From assembly GCF_030580675.1 (NCBI RefSeq), contig NZ_JAUQUB010000001.1, positions 186,001 through 250,000 of the forward strand: a stretch of 64,000 nt of DNA, read 5' to 3'. Source of the DNA: Antiquaquibacter soli. Lineage in GTDB: Bacteria > Actinomycetota > Actinomycetes > Actinomycetales > Microbacteriaceae. Every line of letters begins with the position of its first letter. The stretch's first letter is position 1. The notes under the pieces are model-generated. The model worked only from the letters and a program-made list of their open reading frames with translations, searched no databases and was not told the origin of the DNA. This document shows positions 49,618 to 58,648 of the stretch, piece after piece. Position numbers and translations under genes: made by a program.

Positions 49618-50796
49618 CTAGAGCTGACGCCGTCCCGCTCGCTCAGCGAATCGATCGACGGCATCGAGGATCTCGTTGCTGCGCCAGAAGGGTCCGAGCC
49701 GGTGCTCCGACTTCGCGGCGAGGATGCCGGCATCGGTCAGCGTCGCGAGCGGGGGGTACACATTGGGTACGCTCACGCCGAGCTCTGCGGCGGCGCTCGC
49801 GGCATCGAGAACAGGACGTCGCGCGACCACGTCGAGGAGCCGCCACGCGTTGCTGCTGCGCCGAACGGTCAGGCGATCATCCCACTCCGTACGGATGCTC
49901 GTGAGCTCGTCGACGAGGATGCGGGCATTGGCCACCGCGCGCAGTGCCGCGTTCGCGAAGGCCGTGACGAGCGGATCCAGATCGCCTTCCCGATAGGACG
50001 TGAGCGCCCGGTGGTACCCCTCGACATCCGCGAGCAGACCCGCGGAGACAGGCACGGCGACGTTGCGGGTCACTCCGCGATGACGGAGCAAGGACTGCGC
50101 GAGTGCCCTGCCGGTTCGGCCGTTGCCGTCGCTGAACGGGTGGATGGTCTCGAACTGGGCGTGGGCAACCGCGACGTGGGTGAGCGGCGGCAGGTCGAGC
50201 CTCCTCGAGAAGGCGACGAGGTCGTCGATGAGCTCGGGGACTCGGTGGTGGTCGGGTGCCACATACTCGGCACCGACGGGGCTGTCAGATCGGGTACCGA
50301 TCCAGACCGGCTCATCCCGCCACTCACCGGGGGTGTGCCGGGACTGCCCCGACATCAGGGTGCGGTGCATCTCCAGGATCGACTCGGCGGAGATGTCGTC
50401 TGCGAGTGCGACCGCCGCCTGCATCGCTCGAGTGTTGCCGACGATCTCTTCGGCGTTGCGCCCGGTTCGCGCCCCGAGCTCCGCGCTGAAGATGGCGCGC
50501 GCGCTCGCGGTGAGGTTCTCGATCTGCGAGGACGATGCCGATTCGGAACGCAGCAGCACAGGGGCGAAGGCGGCCACGCGGTCGCCGAGTTCTGCGTCGA
50601 AACGGCCGAGCTCGTGGGCGGCCAGCTCAGCGAGCGCTGCCGTGTCCGGCTGGGCGCGAGGGCTCAGGCCTGCAATGAACGGGGGCACCGCTGCGTCGTA
50701 GTACCGCACGAAGTGCTCGTTGCGAGCGGCCGTCGCGCCCCAGCCGGGAGGCTCCAGCCACTCCAACTTCTCTGCGCCGATGCTCGGCCAGTCCAT
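49618..50796 (-). CDS. Fic family protein with C-terminal winged helix
   Basis: A 392-residue class II Fic protein, which transfers AMP (or another nucleotide moiety) onto target hydroxyls. The catalytic motif is HPFSDGNGRTGR at 219-230, complete. The N-terminal inhibitory helix carries SSQIEN (Ser89, Glu93), predicting auto-inhibition. The C-terminal ~70 residues look like a winged helix (LDAASAAAELGVSVPNVYPP), so it may bind DNA. ATG 50796 follows GGGAGGAG. Upstream lies a tandem palindrome array it may recognise itself. Confidence 0.92.
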   Translation of the reverse strand: MDWPSIGAEKLEWLEPPGWGATAARNEHFVRYYDAAVPPFIAGLSPRAQPDTAALAELAAHELGRFDAELGDRVAAFAPVLLRSESASSSQIENLTASARAIFSAELGARTGRNAEEIVGNTRAMQAAVALADDISAESILEMHRTLMSGQSRHTPGEWRDEPVWIGTRSDSPVGAEYVAPDHHRVPELIDDLVAFSRRLDLPPLTHVAVAHAQFETIHPFSDGNGRTGRALAQSLLRHRGVTRNVAVPVSAGLLADVEGYHRALTSYREGDLDPLVTAFANAALRAVANARILVDELTSIRTEWDDRLTVRRSSNAWRLLDVVARRPVLDAASAAAELGVSVPNVYPPLATLTDAGILAAKSEHRLGPFWRSNEILDAVDRFAERAGRRQL

Positions 50797-50809
50797 CGGC
50801 GCTCCTCCC

Positions 50810-50886
50810 GTTACTCATAATGATATCCGCAAAAATTATGAGTAACCGAGTTACTCATAATTTTCGAGCGAGCGATTATGAGTTCG
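50810..50886. repeat. Tandem palindromic operator array upstream of fic
   Basis: Two 40-base units. Unit 1: GTTACTCATAAT (50810-50821) and ATTATGAGTAAC (50835-50846), perfect 12-base arms. Unit 2: GTTACTCATAAT (50850-50861) and ATTATGAGTTCG (50875-50886), the last bases diverged. The array starts 14 bases before the fic ATG and ends inside the last codons of the next gene. Confidence 0.8.
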
Positions 50887-51604
50887 CGAGAAGGAAGTCC
50901 ACCGTCATGCCCTCGATGTCGGTGCCGTAGGTGAACGCGTGGTTCTCGTGCTCCAGGATGCGCAGCTCCCCGCCCTCGAACGCGCGCAGGTACCGCTCCG
51001 CGACCTGCACGGTGACGAGCTCGTCGGAGTCGCCCTGGAGGATAAGCACCGGCCCGTCGAACTGCTCCGCGGCCTGGTAGGCGGGCGAGTACACCCCGTA
51101 CGGCGGTGCGGGTGCGAGCAGCACGAGCGCGGAGATGTTGTCGGGATGCTCGCCCGCGAACACCGAGGCGACGAGCCCGCCGAGCGAGTACCCCACGAGG
51201 CTGATGTCGGTCACGAAGTCGAGGCCGCGCGCGAAGTCGTAGATGACCTGCGTGTCCTCGAGCTCGACGGGCACCGCCGAGCGCATGTCGGCGACGTCGC
51301 CCCCGCTCGTGCCGTGCCCGGTGAAGTTGACGCGCAGCGACGCGATGCCGACGGCGGCGAGCTGCTCGGCCCCGCGCTTCAGGTGGGCGTCGTCGTTCCA
51401 CCCGGTCCACCCGTGCATGAGGATGGCAAGCGGCACGCGCTCGCCCAGCTGGAGGGCCGGGACTTCGAGGATGCCCGTGAGTGTGACATCCCCGCTCTGC
51501 AGTTCCACGGCCTCGGTGCGCGCGGGCCCCCCGGGCAGGGGAGCGGAGCATCCCGCGAGCAGCACCGCACCCGCGAGCACGAGCACCAGCGCGCGCAGCC
51601 TCAT
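50876..51604 (-). CDS. Alpha/beta hydrolase lipoprotein
   Basis: A 242-residue hydrolase with lipobox LLAGC. The oxyanion region is LMHGWTGWNDDAH, the nucleophile elbow GYSLGGLVASVFAG, the acid LQGDSDELV, and the His HENHAFTYGTD. The fold matches serine aminopeptidase/lipoprotein esterases of the S9-like Hydrolase_4 group. Its stop codon TAA lies within the palindrome array of the fic gene. Substrate unknown. Confidence 0.87.
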   Translation of the reverse strand: MRLRALVLVLAGAVLLAGCSAPLPGGPARTEAVELQSGDVTLTGILEVPALQLGERVPLAILMHGWTGWNDDAHLKRGAEQLAAVGIASLRVNFTGHGTSGGDVADMRSAVPVELEDTQVIYDFARGLDFVTDISLVGYSLGGLVASVFAGEHPDNISALVLLAPAPPYGVYSPAYQAAEQFDGPVLILQGDSDELVTVQVAERYLRAFEGGELRILEHENHAFTYGTDIEGMTVDFLLANS

Positions 51605-51622
51605 GCTGCGACGGTAGCAGCG

Positions 51623-51997
51623 CTACCCGTAGTAGTCCGCGATGAGGGCGGCGATGCACAGCGCGGGCGAGAACAGGAACAGCAGGATGCCCGCGCGCAG
51701 CATCCACCGCACCCGACGGGTGGTGCGCACGTCGTCGTCGCCCCCGGGCAACGCGGCGAGCCCGAGGATCACGATCGCCACGAAACCGAGGATCGCGCCC
51801 GCCCAGAAGAAGCGTTCGGCGCGGTCGTCGATGACCCCCGCGAACCAGCCGGCCACGATGATCGCGCCGCAGAGGATCGACATGACGAGGGCGCAGCCGA
51901 CGAAGGCGTGCGCGGCGGTGCGCTCGACGTGGCGGCGCAGGGATGCGGCATCCGGTCGCGTGCGATCGAGGTCCTCGTCGTGGGTGATGGCGCTCAT
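51623..51997 (-). CDS. Small membrane protein (124 aa)
   Basis: A 124-residue protein with three hydrophobic helices: FVGCALVMSILCGAIIVAGW, FFWAGAILGFVAIVILGLAA and WMLRAGILLFLFSPALCIAA. The N-terminal 25 residues are acidic and soluble. The ATG at 51997 has no strong ribosome binding site. It is 18 bases upstream of the hydrolase lipoprotein gene, so the two may be co-transcribed. No family recognised. Confidence 0.7.
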   Translation of the reverse strand: MSAITHDEDLDRTRPDAASLRRHVERTAAHAFVGCALVMSILCGAIIVAGWFAGVIDDRAERFFWAGAILGFVAIVILGLAALPGGDDDVRTTRRVRWMLRAGILLFLFSPALCIAALIADYYG

Positions 51998-52031
51998 CCC
52001 GACCCCCTCTCGAGTGCTGTCGAGACAGGTC

Positions 52032-52086
52032 TACTCCTCCCGCGTGCGCGTGGCGAAGGCCTTGATCGCGCGGAGCGGGAGGAGTA
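52032..52086 (-). terminator. Possible terminator of the siderophore operon
   Basis: TACTCCTCCCG (52032-52042) and CGGGAGGAGTA (52076-52086) are perfect 11-base arms, with further CG pairing inside the 33-base loop. It begins 14 bases after the stop of the siderophore-interacting protein gene. Confidence 0.55.
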
Positions 52087-52099
52087 CAAGCGGGTGCTT

Positions 52100-53011
52100 C
52101 TACCCCCGCATCGCCACCCCGCGCCGCCAGTACCCCATGAACGCGACCTGCGCGCGGTCGATGCCGAGGTCCTTGACGAGGTGGCGCCGGAGTGTCGTGA
52201 CGACACCGCTCTCGCCGGCGATCCAGAAGTACCGGTCGGCGTGGTTCTCCGCCGCCCCGAGCTCCTCGCCGAGGGTCGACCAGACGGGGGTCTCCCACAG
52301 CGGGTCCGGGGTGTCGGCGTCGCTGATGCCCTCGACGGCGGGGGAGGCACCGAGGTAGTCGAGCACCGCCGGGACGAGGGCCTCGCCGTGCGCGCGGCCG
52401 GCGCGGGGCATCCAGTGCACCTGCACCCCAGCCGGCGCATCGATAGCGAGCGCATCGCCCTCCTTGGGCACCTCGATGAACGCGGCACCTGACACGTCGC
52501 GATCGACGTCTTCGAGGATGCGCGCGATCGCCGGCGCGGCCGTCTCGTCGCCGGCGAGCAGGATGCGGCGCGCATCCCCGGGGGCGTACTCGATGCCGCC
52601 CCACTCCCGACCGCGCCGCGGACCGAGGAGCAGTATCGCGTCGCCGACCTGGGCGCCGCTCGCCCACAGCGAGGCCGGACCGGTGAGACCCGGGGCGAGA
52701 TGCAGCACGAAGTCGACGACGACGCTGCCGGTCGAGTACGACCGCACCGAGTAGGTGCGCATGGCACCGCGCTCTTCGTCGGGCAGCGCGAGCCACGACT
52801 GGTACCAGTCGGCGTCGGGGCTGAGCGCCGGCAGGGTGCCGGCCGCTCCGGGGAAGATGAGCTTGATGCGCTGGTCGAACAGGGGCTGTGCGCTGCCGAA
52901 CTCGGCGAGCTCGTCGCCGCCGAACGTGATGCGCACGAAGCTCGACGAGAGCGGCTCGATCCGGGTCACGATCGCGCGCGCGAGGAGGAACGGCGACTCA
53001 GGCCTGGACAT
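52100..53011 (-). CDS. Siderophore-interacting protein (ferric-siderophore reductase)
   Basis: A 303-residue flavoprotein of the SIP/ViuB family that reduces ferric siderophores in the cytoplasm with NAD(P)H. FAD-binding: MRTYSVRSYS, the RxYSxR pattern, then VDFVLHLAPGLTGPASLWA and GPRRGREW. The nucleotide-binding part contains LLAGDETAAPAIARIL and FWIAGESGVVTTLRRHL; the end is GYWRRGVA, a family mark. It overlaps the ATPase gene by 14 bases and is last in the iron operon. Confidence 0.94.
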   Translation of the reverse strand: MSRPESPFLLARAIVTRIEPLSSSFVRITFGGDELAEFGSAQPLFDQRIKLIFPGAAGTLPALSPDADWYQSWLALPDEERGAMRTYSVRSYSTGSVVVDFVLHLAPGLTGPASLWASGAQVGDAILLLGPRRGREWGGIEYAPGDARRILLAGDETAAPAIARILEDVDRDVSGAAFIEVPKEGDALAIDAPAGVQVHWMPRAGRAHGEALVPAVLDYLGASPAVEGISDADTPDPLWETPVWSTLGEELGAAENHADRYFWIAGESGVVTTLRRHLVKDLGIDRAQVAFMGYWRRGVAMRG

Positions 53012-53801
53012 GGTGCCTCCCCCTCGGCAGGACGATCGGCGTGTCGGACAGGGGGTCGGGGATGACTCGGCTCTCGAGCCCGAATACCTCGCGCACGAGC
53101 TCCGCGGTGACGACCTCGACGGGCGCCCCGACCGCGTGAATGCGGCCGTCGCGCATGGCCACGAGCTGATCGGAGTACCGCGACGCGAGGTTCAGGTCGT
53201 GCAGCACCATCACGATCGTCGTGCCCCGTGACCGGTTGAGGTCGGTGAGCAGGTCGAGCACCTCGATCTGGTGGGCGACGTCGAGGAACGTCGTCGGCTC
53301 GTCGAGCAGCAGGATGTCGGTCTCCTGGGCGAGCGCCATCGCGATCCACGCCCGCTGGCGCTGCCCGCCGGAGAGCTCGTCGACGGCGCGGTCGGCGAGG
53401 TCGGCGATCCCGGTCGCCTCGAGGGCGGAGGCGACGGCCTCGTAGTCGTGGGAGGTCCAGGTCGCGAGCAGTCGCTGGTGGGGATGCCGCCCCCGGCCCA
53501 CGAGGTCGGCGACGGCGATGCCCTCCGGAGCGACGGGGCCCTGCGGCAGGAGCCCGAGGGTGCGGGCGACCTGCTTGGGCGGCATCCGGTGGATGTCCGC
53601 CCCGTCGAGGAGCACGCGGCCGGAGCGGGTCGGGATGAGCCGCGCGAGCGCCTTGAGGAGCGTCGACTTGCCGCTGCCGTTCGCCCCGACGATCGCCGTG
53701 ATCGCCCCGGGGGCGACGGCCAGGTCGAGTGAGTCGACGACGGTGCGGTCGCCGTAGCCGAGCGATACCGCCTCCGCGGCGAGGGTGTGATGGTCGGTCA
53801 T
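52998..53801 (-). CDS. Iron-siderophore ABC transporter, ATP-binding protein (FecE/FepC type)
   Basis: A 267-residue ATPase: VGANGSGKSTLLKALAR, GLLPQGPVAPEGIAVADLVG typical of the Fec group, ELSGGQRQRAWIAMALAQ, ILLLDEPTTFLDVAHQ, and the switch VLHDLNLASRY. It overlaps the FecC-type permease at one end (GTGA-like, 53798-53801) and the siderophore-interacting protein at the other, so the operon is tightly coupled. Confidence 0.96.
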   Translation of the reverse strand: MTDHHTLAAEAVSLGYGDRTVVDSLDLAVAPGAITAIVGANGSGKSTLLKALARLIPTRSGRVLLDGADIHRMPPKQVARTLGLLPQGPVAPEGIAVADLVGRGRHPHQRLLATWTSHDYEAVASALEATGIADLADRAVDELSGGQRQRAWIAMALAQETDILLLDEPTTFLDVAHQIEVLDLLTDLNRSRGTTIVMVLHDLNLASRYSDQLVAMRDGRIHAVGAPVEVVTAELVREVFGLESRVIPDPLSDTPIVLPRGRHHVQA

Positions 53802-54844
53802 GGCGTTCCTCCGGAGCGGTTCGACCTGATGAGCAGGAGCACGAGGTAGGGGGCGCCGATGACCCCCGTGATGACGCCGACCGGATAGCGGGTGCCGAGC
53901 GCGAACTGCCCGATGAGGTCGGCGACGAGCACGAGGAGCGCGCCGACGAGTCCGGCGGCGAGGAGCGGCGAGCCGCCCGCTCCGACGAGCCGGGCGGCGA
54001 TGGGGCCGGCCATGAATGCGGCGAACGCGATCGGCCCGGTCGCGGCGGTCGCGAACGCCAGCAGGGCCACAGCGCCGAGGATGAGGGCGACGCGGGTCCA
54101 GCGCACCCGCACTCCGAGGGCGGCGGCCGTGTCATCCCCGAGCCGCAGCGCACCGAGGGAGCGGCCCTCGATAAGGAGGAGGGGCACGAGCACGGCCGTC
54201 GCGATGGCGAGCGGGGCGACGCGCTCCCACGTGGCGCCGTTGAGCGAGCCGGTGAGCCACTGCATCGCGGTCTGCAGATCCCACGCGGCGGCCTTCGATA
54301 GCACGTAGTTGACGACGCTCTGCAGCATCGCGGCGACCCCGATGCCGATGAGGATGAGGCGGGCGCCGGCGAACCCGCGGCGCAGCGCGAGCAGGTAGAT
54401 CGCGGCGGCGGTTGCGAGCGCGGCGGCGAGGGCGAGGAACGACACCGCTGTCTCGCCGAGGCCGAGCACGACGATGCCGACGACGGCCGCGGCGCTCGCG
54501 CCAGTCGAGATGCCGATGATGTCCGGGGATGCGAGCGGGTTCCGCAGCAGCGTCTGGAACGTGGATCCCGCGATGCCGAAGGCGAACCCCGCAAGGAGGC
54601 CGAGGGATGCCCGGGGCAGGCGCAGCTCCCCGACCGTGAACGACGCTCCCGGCACCGGCTGGCCGAGGATCACCCGCACGACCTCGTCGAGCGGGTAGAA
54701 GGTGTTGCCGACCATCAGGGTGACCGCGAAGACGAGCAGGGCGGCGAGCGCGAGGCTGCCAGTGATGAGCGCGCGGCGGCGGCGACGTCGCATCCGGCCG
54801 GCCACGACCGCGTCGAGGGCGGCGACCGCGGGCGTGGCGTTCAC
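53798..54844 (-). CDS. Iron-siderophore ABC transporter, permease (FecCD family)
   Basis: A 348-residue permease with about ten helices. Family segments: GELRLPRASLGLLAGFAFGI, TLLRNPLASPDIIGISTGA, and the ATPase-contact loop LGDDTAAALGVRV. GTG 54844 overlaps the stop of the other permease gene as GTGA; the longer open frame upstream is a shadow. It forms the channel with the gene at 54841. Confidence 0.94.
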   Translation of the reverse strand: MNATPAVAALDAVVAGRMRRRRRRALITGSLALAALLVFAVTLMVGNTFYPLDEVVRVILGQPVPGASFTVGELRLPRASLGLLAGFAFGIAGSTFQTLLRNPLASPDIIGISTGASAAAVVGIVVLGLGETAVSFLALAAALATAAAIYLLALRRGFAGARLILIGIGVAAMLQSVVNYVLSKAAAWDLQTAMQWLTGSLNGATWERVAPLAIATAVLVPLLLIEGRSLGALRLGDDTAAALGVRVRWTRVALILGAVALLAFATAATGPIAFAAFMAGPIAARLVGAGGSPLLAAGLVGALLVLVADLIGQFALGTRYPVGVITGVIGAPYLVLLLIRSNRSGGTP

Positions 54845-55884
54845 AGCGCCCTCACCTTCTGCCGCCGCACGATCCAGATGAACACGGGCGCCCCGATGAC
54901 CGCCGTCACGATGCCGACCTCGATCTCCTCGGGCCGCGCGACGACGCGGCCGAGAACGTCGGCGGCCACGAGCAGCCCGGCGCCGACGATCGCGGAGAAG
55001 GGCAGCAGCCACCGGTGGTCGGTGCCCACGAGGAGGCGGCACAGGTGCGGCACGACGAGCCCGACGAAGCCGATCGGACCGGCGATCGCCGTGGCCGCGC
55101 CGGCGAGCACAACCGCTCCCGCGGTGGCGACGAGCCGGGTGCGGAAGACGCGCTCGCCGAGTCCTGTCGCGACATCGTCGCCGAGCGCGAGCGAGTTCAT
55201 CCCGCGCGCGGTCACGGCGCAGAGGAGCGCGCCCGCGACGAGGAAGGGGGCGACGATGCCGATGCGGTCCCACGTCGCACCGCCGACGCCGCCGACCTGC
55301 CAGAACCGGAACGTCTCCAGGATGTCGACCCGCGGAAGCAGGATCGCGCTCACGAGCGAGATGCACGCGGCCGTCGTTGCCGCCCCCGCGAGCGCGAGGG
55401 TGAGCGGCGTCGCGCCGCCCCGACCGAGTGAGCCGACCGTGTAGACGAAGACGGCGGCGGCCGCGGCGCCGAGGATGCCGAGCGCGATGTAGGCGTAGGG
55501 GTTCGCCAGCCCGAGGAACGCGATGCTCGAGACGACAGCGAGGGATGCCCCGGCGGAGACGCCGAAGATGCCCGGGTCGGCGAGCGGGTTGCGGGTCACC
55601 GCCTGGAGTCCCGCGCCCGAGAGCGCGAGCCCCGCGCCCACGACGATCGCGAGCACCGTGCGCGGCAGCCGCGCGACGACGGCCGCGGTCGAGACCGTGC
55701 TGACGTCACCGGAGAGCGCGGCGACGATGTCGCCGAGGCTGACGTCGCGAGCGCCGAACGCGATCGACGCGATGACGAGGAGCGCGAGCATCCCGAGCCC
55801 GGCCATCAGCCACGCCAGTCGCGCCACCGCCGGGCGCCGCAGCGAGGCGGCGTCCGGCGGGAGCAGGCTGGAGCGCGAGGTCAC
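54841..55884 (-). CDS. Iron-siderophore ABC transporter, permease (FecCD family)
   Basis: A 347-residue permease, paralogous to the next gene: RLPRTVLAIVVGAGLALSGA, AVTRNPLADPGIFGVSAGAS, NSLALGDDVATGLGERV and GPIGFVGLVVPHLCRLLVG. GTG 55884 starts 1 base after the stop of the substrate-binding protein gene. The two permeases form a heterodimer, as in FecC/FecD. Confidence 0.94.
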   Translation of the reverse strand: MTSRSSLLPPDAASLRRPAVARLAWLMAGLGMLALLVIASIAFGARDVSLGDIVAALSGDVSTVSTAAVVARLPRTVLAIVVGAGLALSGAGLQAVTRNPLADPGIFGVSAGASLAVVSSIAFLGLANPYAYIALGILGAAAAAVFVYTVGSLGRGGATPLTLALAGAATTAACISLVSAILLPRVDILETFRFWQVGGVGGATWDRIGIVAPFLVAGALLCAVTARGMNSLALGDDVATGLGERVFRTRLVATAGAVVLAGAATAIAGPIGFVGLVVPHLCRLLVGTDHRWLLPFSAIVGAGLLVAADVLGRVVARPEEIEVGIVTAVIGAPVFIWIVRRQKVRAL

Positions 55885-55885
55885 C

Positions 55886-56908
55886 CTACGAGAGCGCGCT
55901 CGCGAGGAGGGCGAAGTAGTCGTGGATGCCCCACCCGATCGACAGCGGCGACGGGTTCGCCGAGGCGGCGAGAGGAGTGGAGTTCTCGAGGACCGCGATC
56001 GAGCCGCTCGCGATCGCCGGGATCTGCGAGAGCAGCGGATCGGCCTGCAGCTGACCGACGATCGCGCCGTCGGCCTCGCCGTACGTCACGAAGACGTCGA
56101 CGTCCGAGAAGCGGTCCGCTTCCTCGGAGCTGATGCTCACATAGAACTCGTCGGTCGTGGCGGACTCGTCGGCGACGACCTGCGGCGTCGGCAGGCCGAT
56201 CGACTCGAGGAAGCCCGGTCGTGTGTCGTGGCTCGTGTAGAAGCCGATCTGGCTGAAGTCCGCGGGATCGATGTAGGAGAAGAGGATCTTCTTGCCGTCG
56301 AGTTCGGGGAAGTCGGCGAGTGCGGCATCCACCTGGGCGTGCAGGTCGTCAATGAGCGCGTCGCCCTCGGCAGAGAGCCCCAGGGCGGCGGAGTCGAGGC
56401 GGATCATGTCCTCGAGCGACGTGCCCCACGCGACATCCGGGTAGGCGACGACGGGGGCGATCTTAGAGAGGGTGTCGTACTCCTCCTGCGTGATACCGGA
56501 GTAGGCGGCGAGGATGACGTCGGGGTCGGTGTCGGCGACGGCCTCGAAGTCGATTCCGTCGGTCTCGTCGAAGAGCACGGGCGTCTCGGCGCCGAGCTCC
56601 TCGAGCTTGTCCTCCACCCACGGCAGCACGCCGTCGTTGTCGTCGTCGCCCCACGTCGCCTTGCTCATGCCGACGGGCACGATGCCGAGGGCGAGCGGCA
56701 CCTCGTGGTTGGCCCACGCGACCGTGGCGACGCGCTCGGGCTTCGACTCGATGACCGTCTCGCCGTAGGCGTGCTCGATCGTCACCGGGAAGGTGCCGTC
56801 GCCGGTCGCGTCCGGCGCGGGGCCGGGGTCGGCGGGAGCGGCGCACGCCGCGAGGGAGAGGGCCAGGGCGGTGGCGGCGGCGAAGCCGACGACGCGCGAG
56901 CGTGCCAA
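55886..56908 (-). CDS. Iron-siderophore ABC transporter, substrate-binding lipoprotein
   Basis: A 340-residue lipoprotein with lipobox SLAAC. The periplasmic-binding-protein class III core begins FPVTIEHAYGETVIESKPER followed by VATVAWANHEVPLALGIVPV, and ILAAYSGITQEEYDTLSKIA is typical. The start is TTG 56908. A 19-base iron box lies 41 bases upstream, so this gene heads the IdeR/DmdR-controlled uptake operon of five genes. Confidence 0.95.
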   Translation of the reverse strand: MARSRVVGFAAATALALSLAACAAPADPGPAPDATGDGTFPVTIEHAYGETVIESKPERVATVAWANHEVPLALGIVPVGMSKATWGDDDNDGVLPWVEDKLEELGAETPVLFDETDGIDFEAVADTDPDVILAAYSGITQEEYDTLSKIAPVVAYPDVAWGTSLEDMIRLDSAALGLSAEGDALIDDLHAQVDAALADFPELDGKKILFSYIDPADFSQIGFYTSHDTRPGFLESIGLPTPQVVADESATTDEFYVSISSEEADRFSDVDVFVTYGEADGAIVGQLQADPLLSQIPAIASGSIAVLENSTPLAASANPSPLSIGWGIHDYFALLASALS

Positions 56909-56949
56909 GAGAGAGTCCTTCCGCAGGGGATGTCGCGCGATTGCGCTGG

Positions 56950-56968
56950 GAAGGTAAGCCTAACCTTA
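56950..56968 (-). promoter_or_regulatory. IdeR/DtxR iron box
   Basis: On the minus strand the core AGGTTAGGCTTACCT matches AGGTTAGGCTAACCT at 14 of 15 positions (15 of 19 over the full consensus). It sits upstream of the siderophore-binding protein gene and predicts repression in iron-rich conditions. Confidence 0.88.
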
Positions 56969-57004
56969 ACTACTCGGGTCGCGTCAAACGAGGGTTGCGC
57001 TCAG

Positions 57005-57361
57005 CTACTGCCCGCGATCGGCCGCCAACTGCTCCCGCCAATCGCGGGGCAACCGGTCCGCCGGCCCCGGCACGGATTGCGATTCGGGATGCGCGTGCGG
57101 CGGTGCCAGCGTCGGACCGTCGGCCCAGTCATCCCGCTCGTAGTCCCAGAACCAGTCCTCGCCCGGCTCGAAGCTCTGGATGATCGGATGCCCGGTCGCC
57201 CGCCAGTGCGCCGTGGCGTGCTTGTTCAGCGAGTCGTCGCAGCACCCGATGTGACCGCACTGGGCGCATCGGCGCAAGTGGACCCACCACGACCCCGTCG
57301 AGTCGCACTCGACGCAGCCGGTACCGCTCGGAGGGACTGCGGGATCGATGCCGGTCGTCAC
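57005..57361 (-). CDS. UBP-type zinc finger protein
   Basis: A 118-residue protein from GTG 57361. The zinc finger carries the ordered ligands CVECDSTG, CAQCGHIGCC, KHATAHWRATGHP and follows the ZnF-UBP pattern C-x2-C, C-x2-C, H-H-H. In bacteria such fingers occur alone and have no known ubiquitin partner. The C-terminal tail (ESQSVPGPADRLPRDWREQL) is polar. Confidence 0.88.
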   Translation of the reverse strand: MTTGIDPAVPPSGTGCVECDSTGSWWVHLRRCAQCGHIGCCDDSLNKHATAHWRATGHPIIQSFEPGEDWFWDYERDDWADGPTLAPPHAHPESQSVPGPADRLPRDWREQLAADRGQ

Positions 57362-57365
57362 GCTT

Positions 57366-57383
57366 CGAGGGTACTAGCCCTCG
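57366..57383. other. Short hairpin in the gap before ald
   Basis: CGAGGG-TACTAG-CCCTCG, perfect 6-base arms. The 166-base gap between the zinc-finger gene start and the ald stop otherwise shows no gene; the hairpin could end ald transcription, although it lies about 145 bases after the ald stop. Confidence 0.3.
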
Positions 57384-57527
57384 AGTAGCGCCCCGAAGCT
57401 CGTAGTCGAGGGCGGTTCCCGGTCGTCCGATTCGGTCGCGCGGGAGTTACTGCCGCGCGCGGGTGCTGCAACTCGGGCGGGCGGCCGCAGCTCCCGCGCT
57501 CGGGAAGACGAGAGCGCCGAGCGTTCG

Positions 57528-58619
57528 TCAGTCGGCGAGTCCGTGGGCGGCGCGCACGGCGGCGTTGGTGACGTGGCCGTCGCGCACGTTGAGCCCGCCC
57601 GCCAGGGCGGCGTCGGCGGCTGCCGCAGCATCCCAGCCCTTGTCGGCGAGCGCGAGGATGTAGGGGGTCGTCGCGTTGGTGAGCGCCCGGGTCGAGGTCA
57701 CCGGAACCGCGCCCGGCATGTTCGCAACGCAGTAGTACACGGTGTCGTGCACCGCGAAGGTGGGGTTGTCGTGGGTGGTGGGGTGCGAGCCCTCGAAGCA
57801 CCCGCCCTGGTCGATCGCGATGTCGACGAGCACCGAGCCGGGCTTCATCGTCGAGACCATCTCGTCGGTGACGAGCTTGGGCGCGGCGGCGCCCGGCACG
57901 AGCACCGAGCCGATCACGAGGTCGGCGTCCCTGACCGCGCCCGCGATCGCGTAGCGGCTCGAGACAAGGGTCTTGATGCGGCCGTCGAAGCGGCGCTCGA
58001 GGTCGCGCAGTCGGGGGAGGGACAGGTCGATCACGGTGACGTCGGCGCCGAGGCCGAGCGCATTGGCCGCCGCGTGCTCGCCCGCGACACCGCCGCCGAT
58101 GACGACGACAGACGCCTTGTCGGTGCCCGCGACTCCGCCCAGCAGCGTTCCGCGTCCGCCCGCGGCGCTCATGAGGGATGCTGCACCCACGGTCACGGAG
58201 AGGCGACCGGCGACCTCGCTCATGGGGGAGAGCAGCGGCAGGCTGCGGTCGGGGAGCTGCACGGTCTCGTAGGCGACGGCGGTCGTGCCCGCGGCGACGA
58301 GTGCGTCGGTGAGGGGCCGGTCGGCGGCGAGGTGGAGATAGGTGAAGAGCACCTGGTCGGAGCGCAGGTAGCCGTACTCGGAGGCGATCGGCTCCTTCAC
58401 CTTCACCAGCAAGTCCGCGGACCCCCAGACGTCGGCCGCCGAGTCGACGAGCGTGGCGCCCGCGGCGCGGTACTGCTCGTCGGGGATGTGGGAGCCGAGA
58501 CCGGCACCGGACTGCACGAGCACGTCGTGCCCGCGCGCGACGAGCGCGTCGACTCCGGCCGGCGTCATGGCGACGCGGCGCTCGTTGTTCTTGACCTCAC
58601 TGGGCACACCGACTCGCAT
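57528..58619 (-). CDS. ald: Alanine dehydrogenase
   Basis: A 363-residue NAD-dependent enzyme that converts alanine to pyruvate and ammonia and the reverse. Features: [20 protein letters not shown] with the substrate Arg and Lys, VKVKEP with the catalytic Lys ([14 protein letters not shown]), [10 protein letters not shown] with the active-site His, the Rossmann [20 protein letters not shown], and [11 protein letters not shown]. It is divergent from an Lrp/AsnC gene that is its likely activator. Confidence 0.97.
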   Translation of the reverse strand: MRVGVPSEVKNNERRVAMTPAGVDALVARGHDVLVQSGAGLGSHIPDEQYRAAGATLVDSAADVWGSADLLVKVKEPIASEYGYLRSDQVLFTYLHLAADRPLTDALVAAGTTAVAYETVQLPDRSLPLLSPMSEVAGRLSVTVGAASLMSAAGGRGTLLGGVAGTDKASVVVIGGGVAGEHAAANALGLGADVTVIDLSLPRLRDLERRFDGRIKTLVSSRYAIAGAVRDADLVIGSVLVPGAAAPKLVTDEMVSTMKPGSVLVDIAIDQGGCFEGSHPTTHDNPTFAVHDTVYYCVANMPGAVPVTSTRALTNATTPYILALADKGWDAAAAADAALAGGLNVRDGHVTNAAVRAAHGLAD

Positions 58620-58648
58620 GTCGCACTCCTCCTGACGGTTGTGGTCGA

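Noticed and set aside
50810-50886. Palindromic repeats considered as a CRISPR array
   Set aside because: Only two units, each itself a palindrome with 12-base arms, with no spacers of constant length between many repeats and no cas genes; an operator array explains it better.
57366-57527. A small gene in the gap before ald
   Set aside because: Short frames exist on both strands but none has a ribosome binding site or protein-like composition; only a 6-base hairpin is recognisable.
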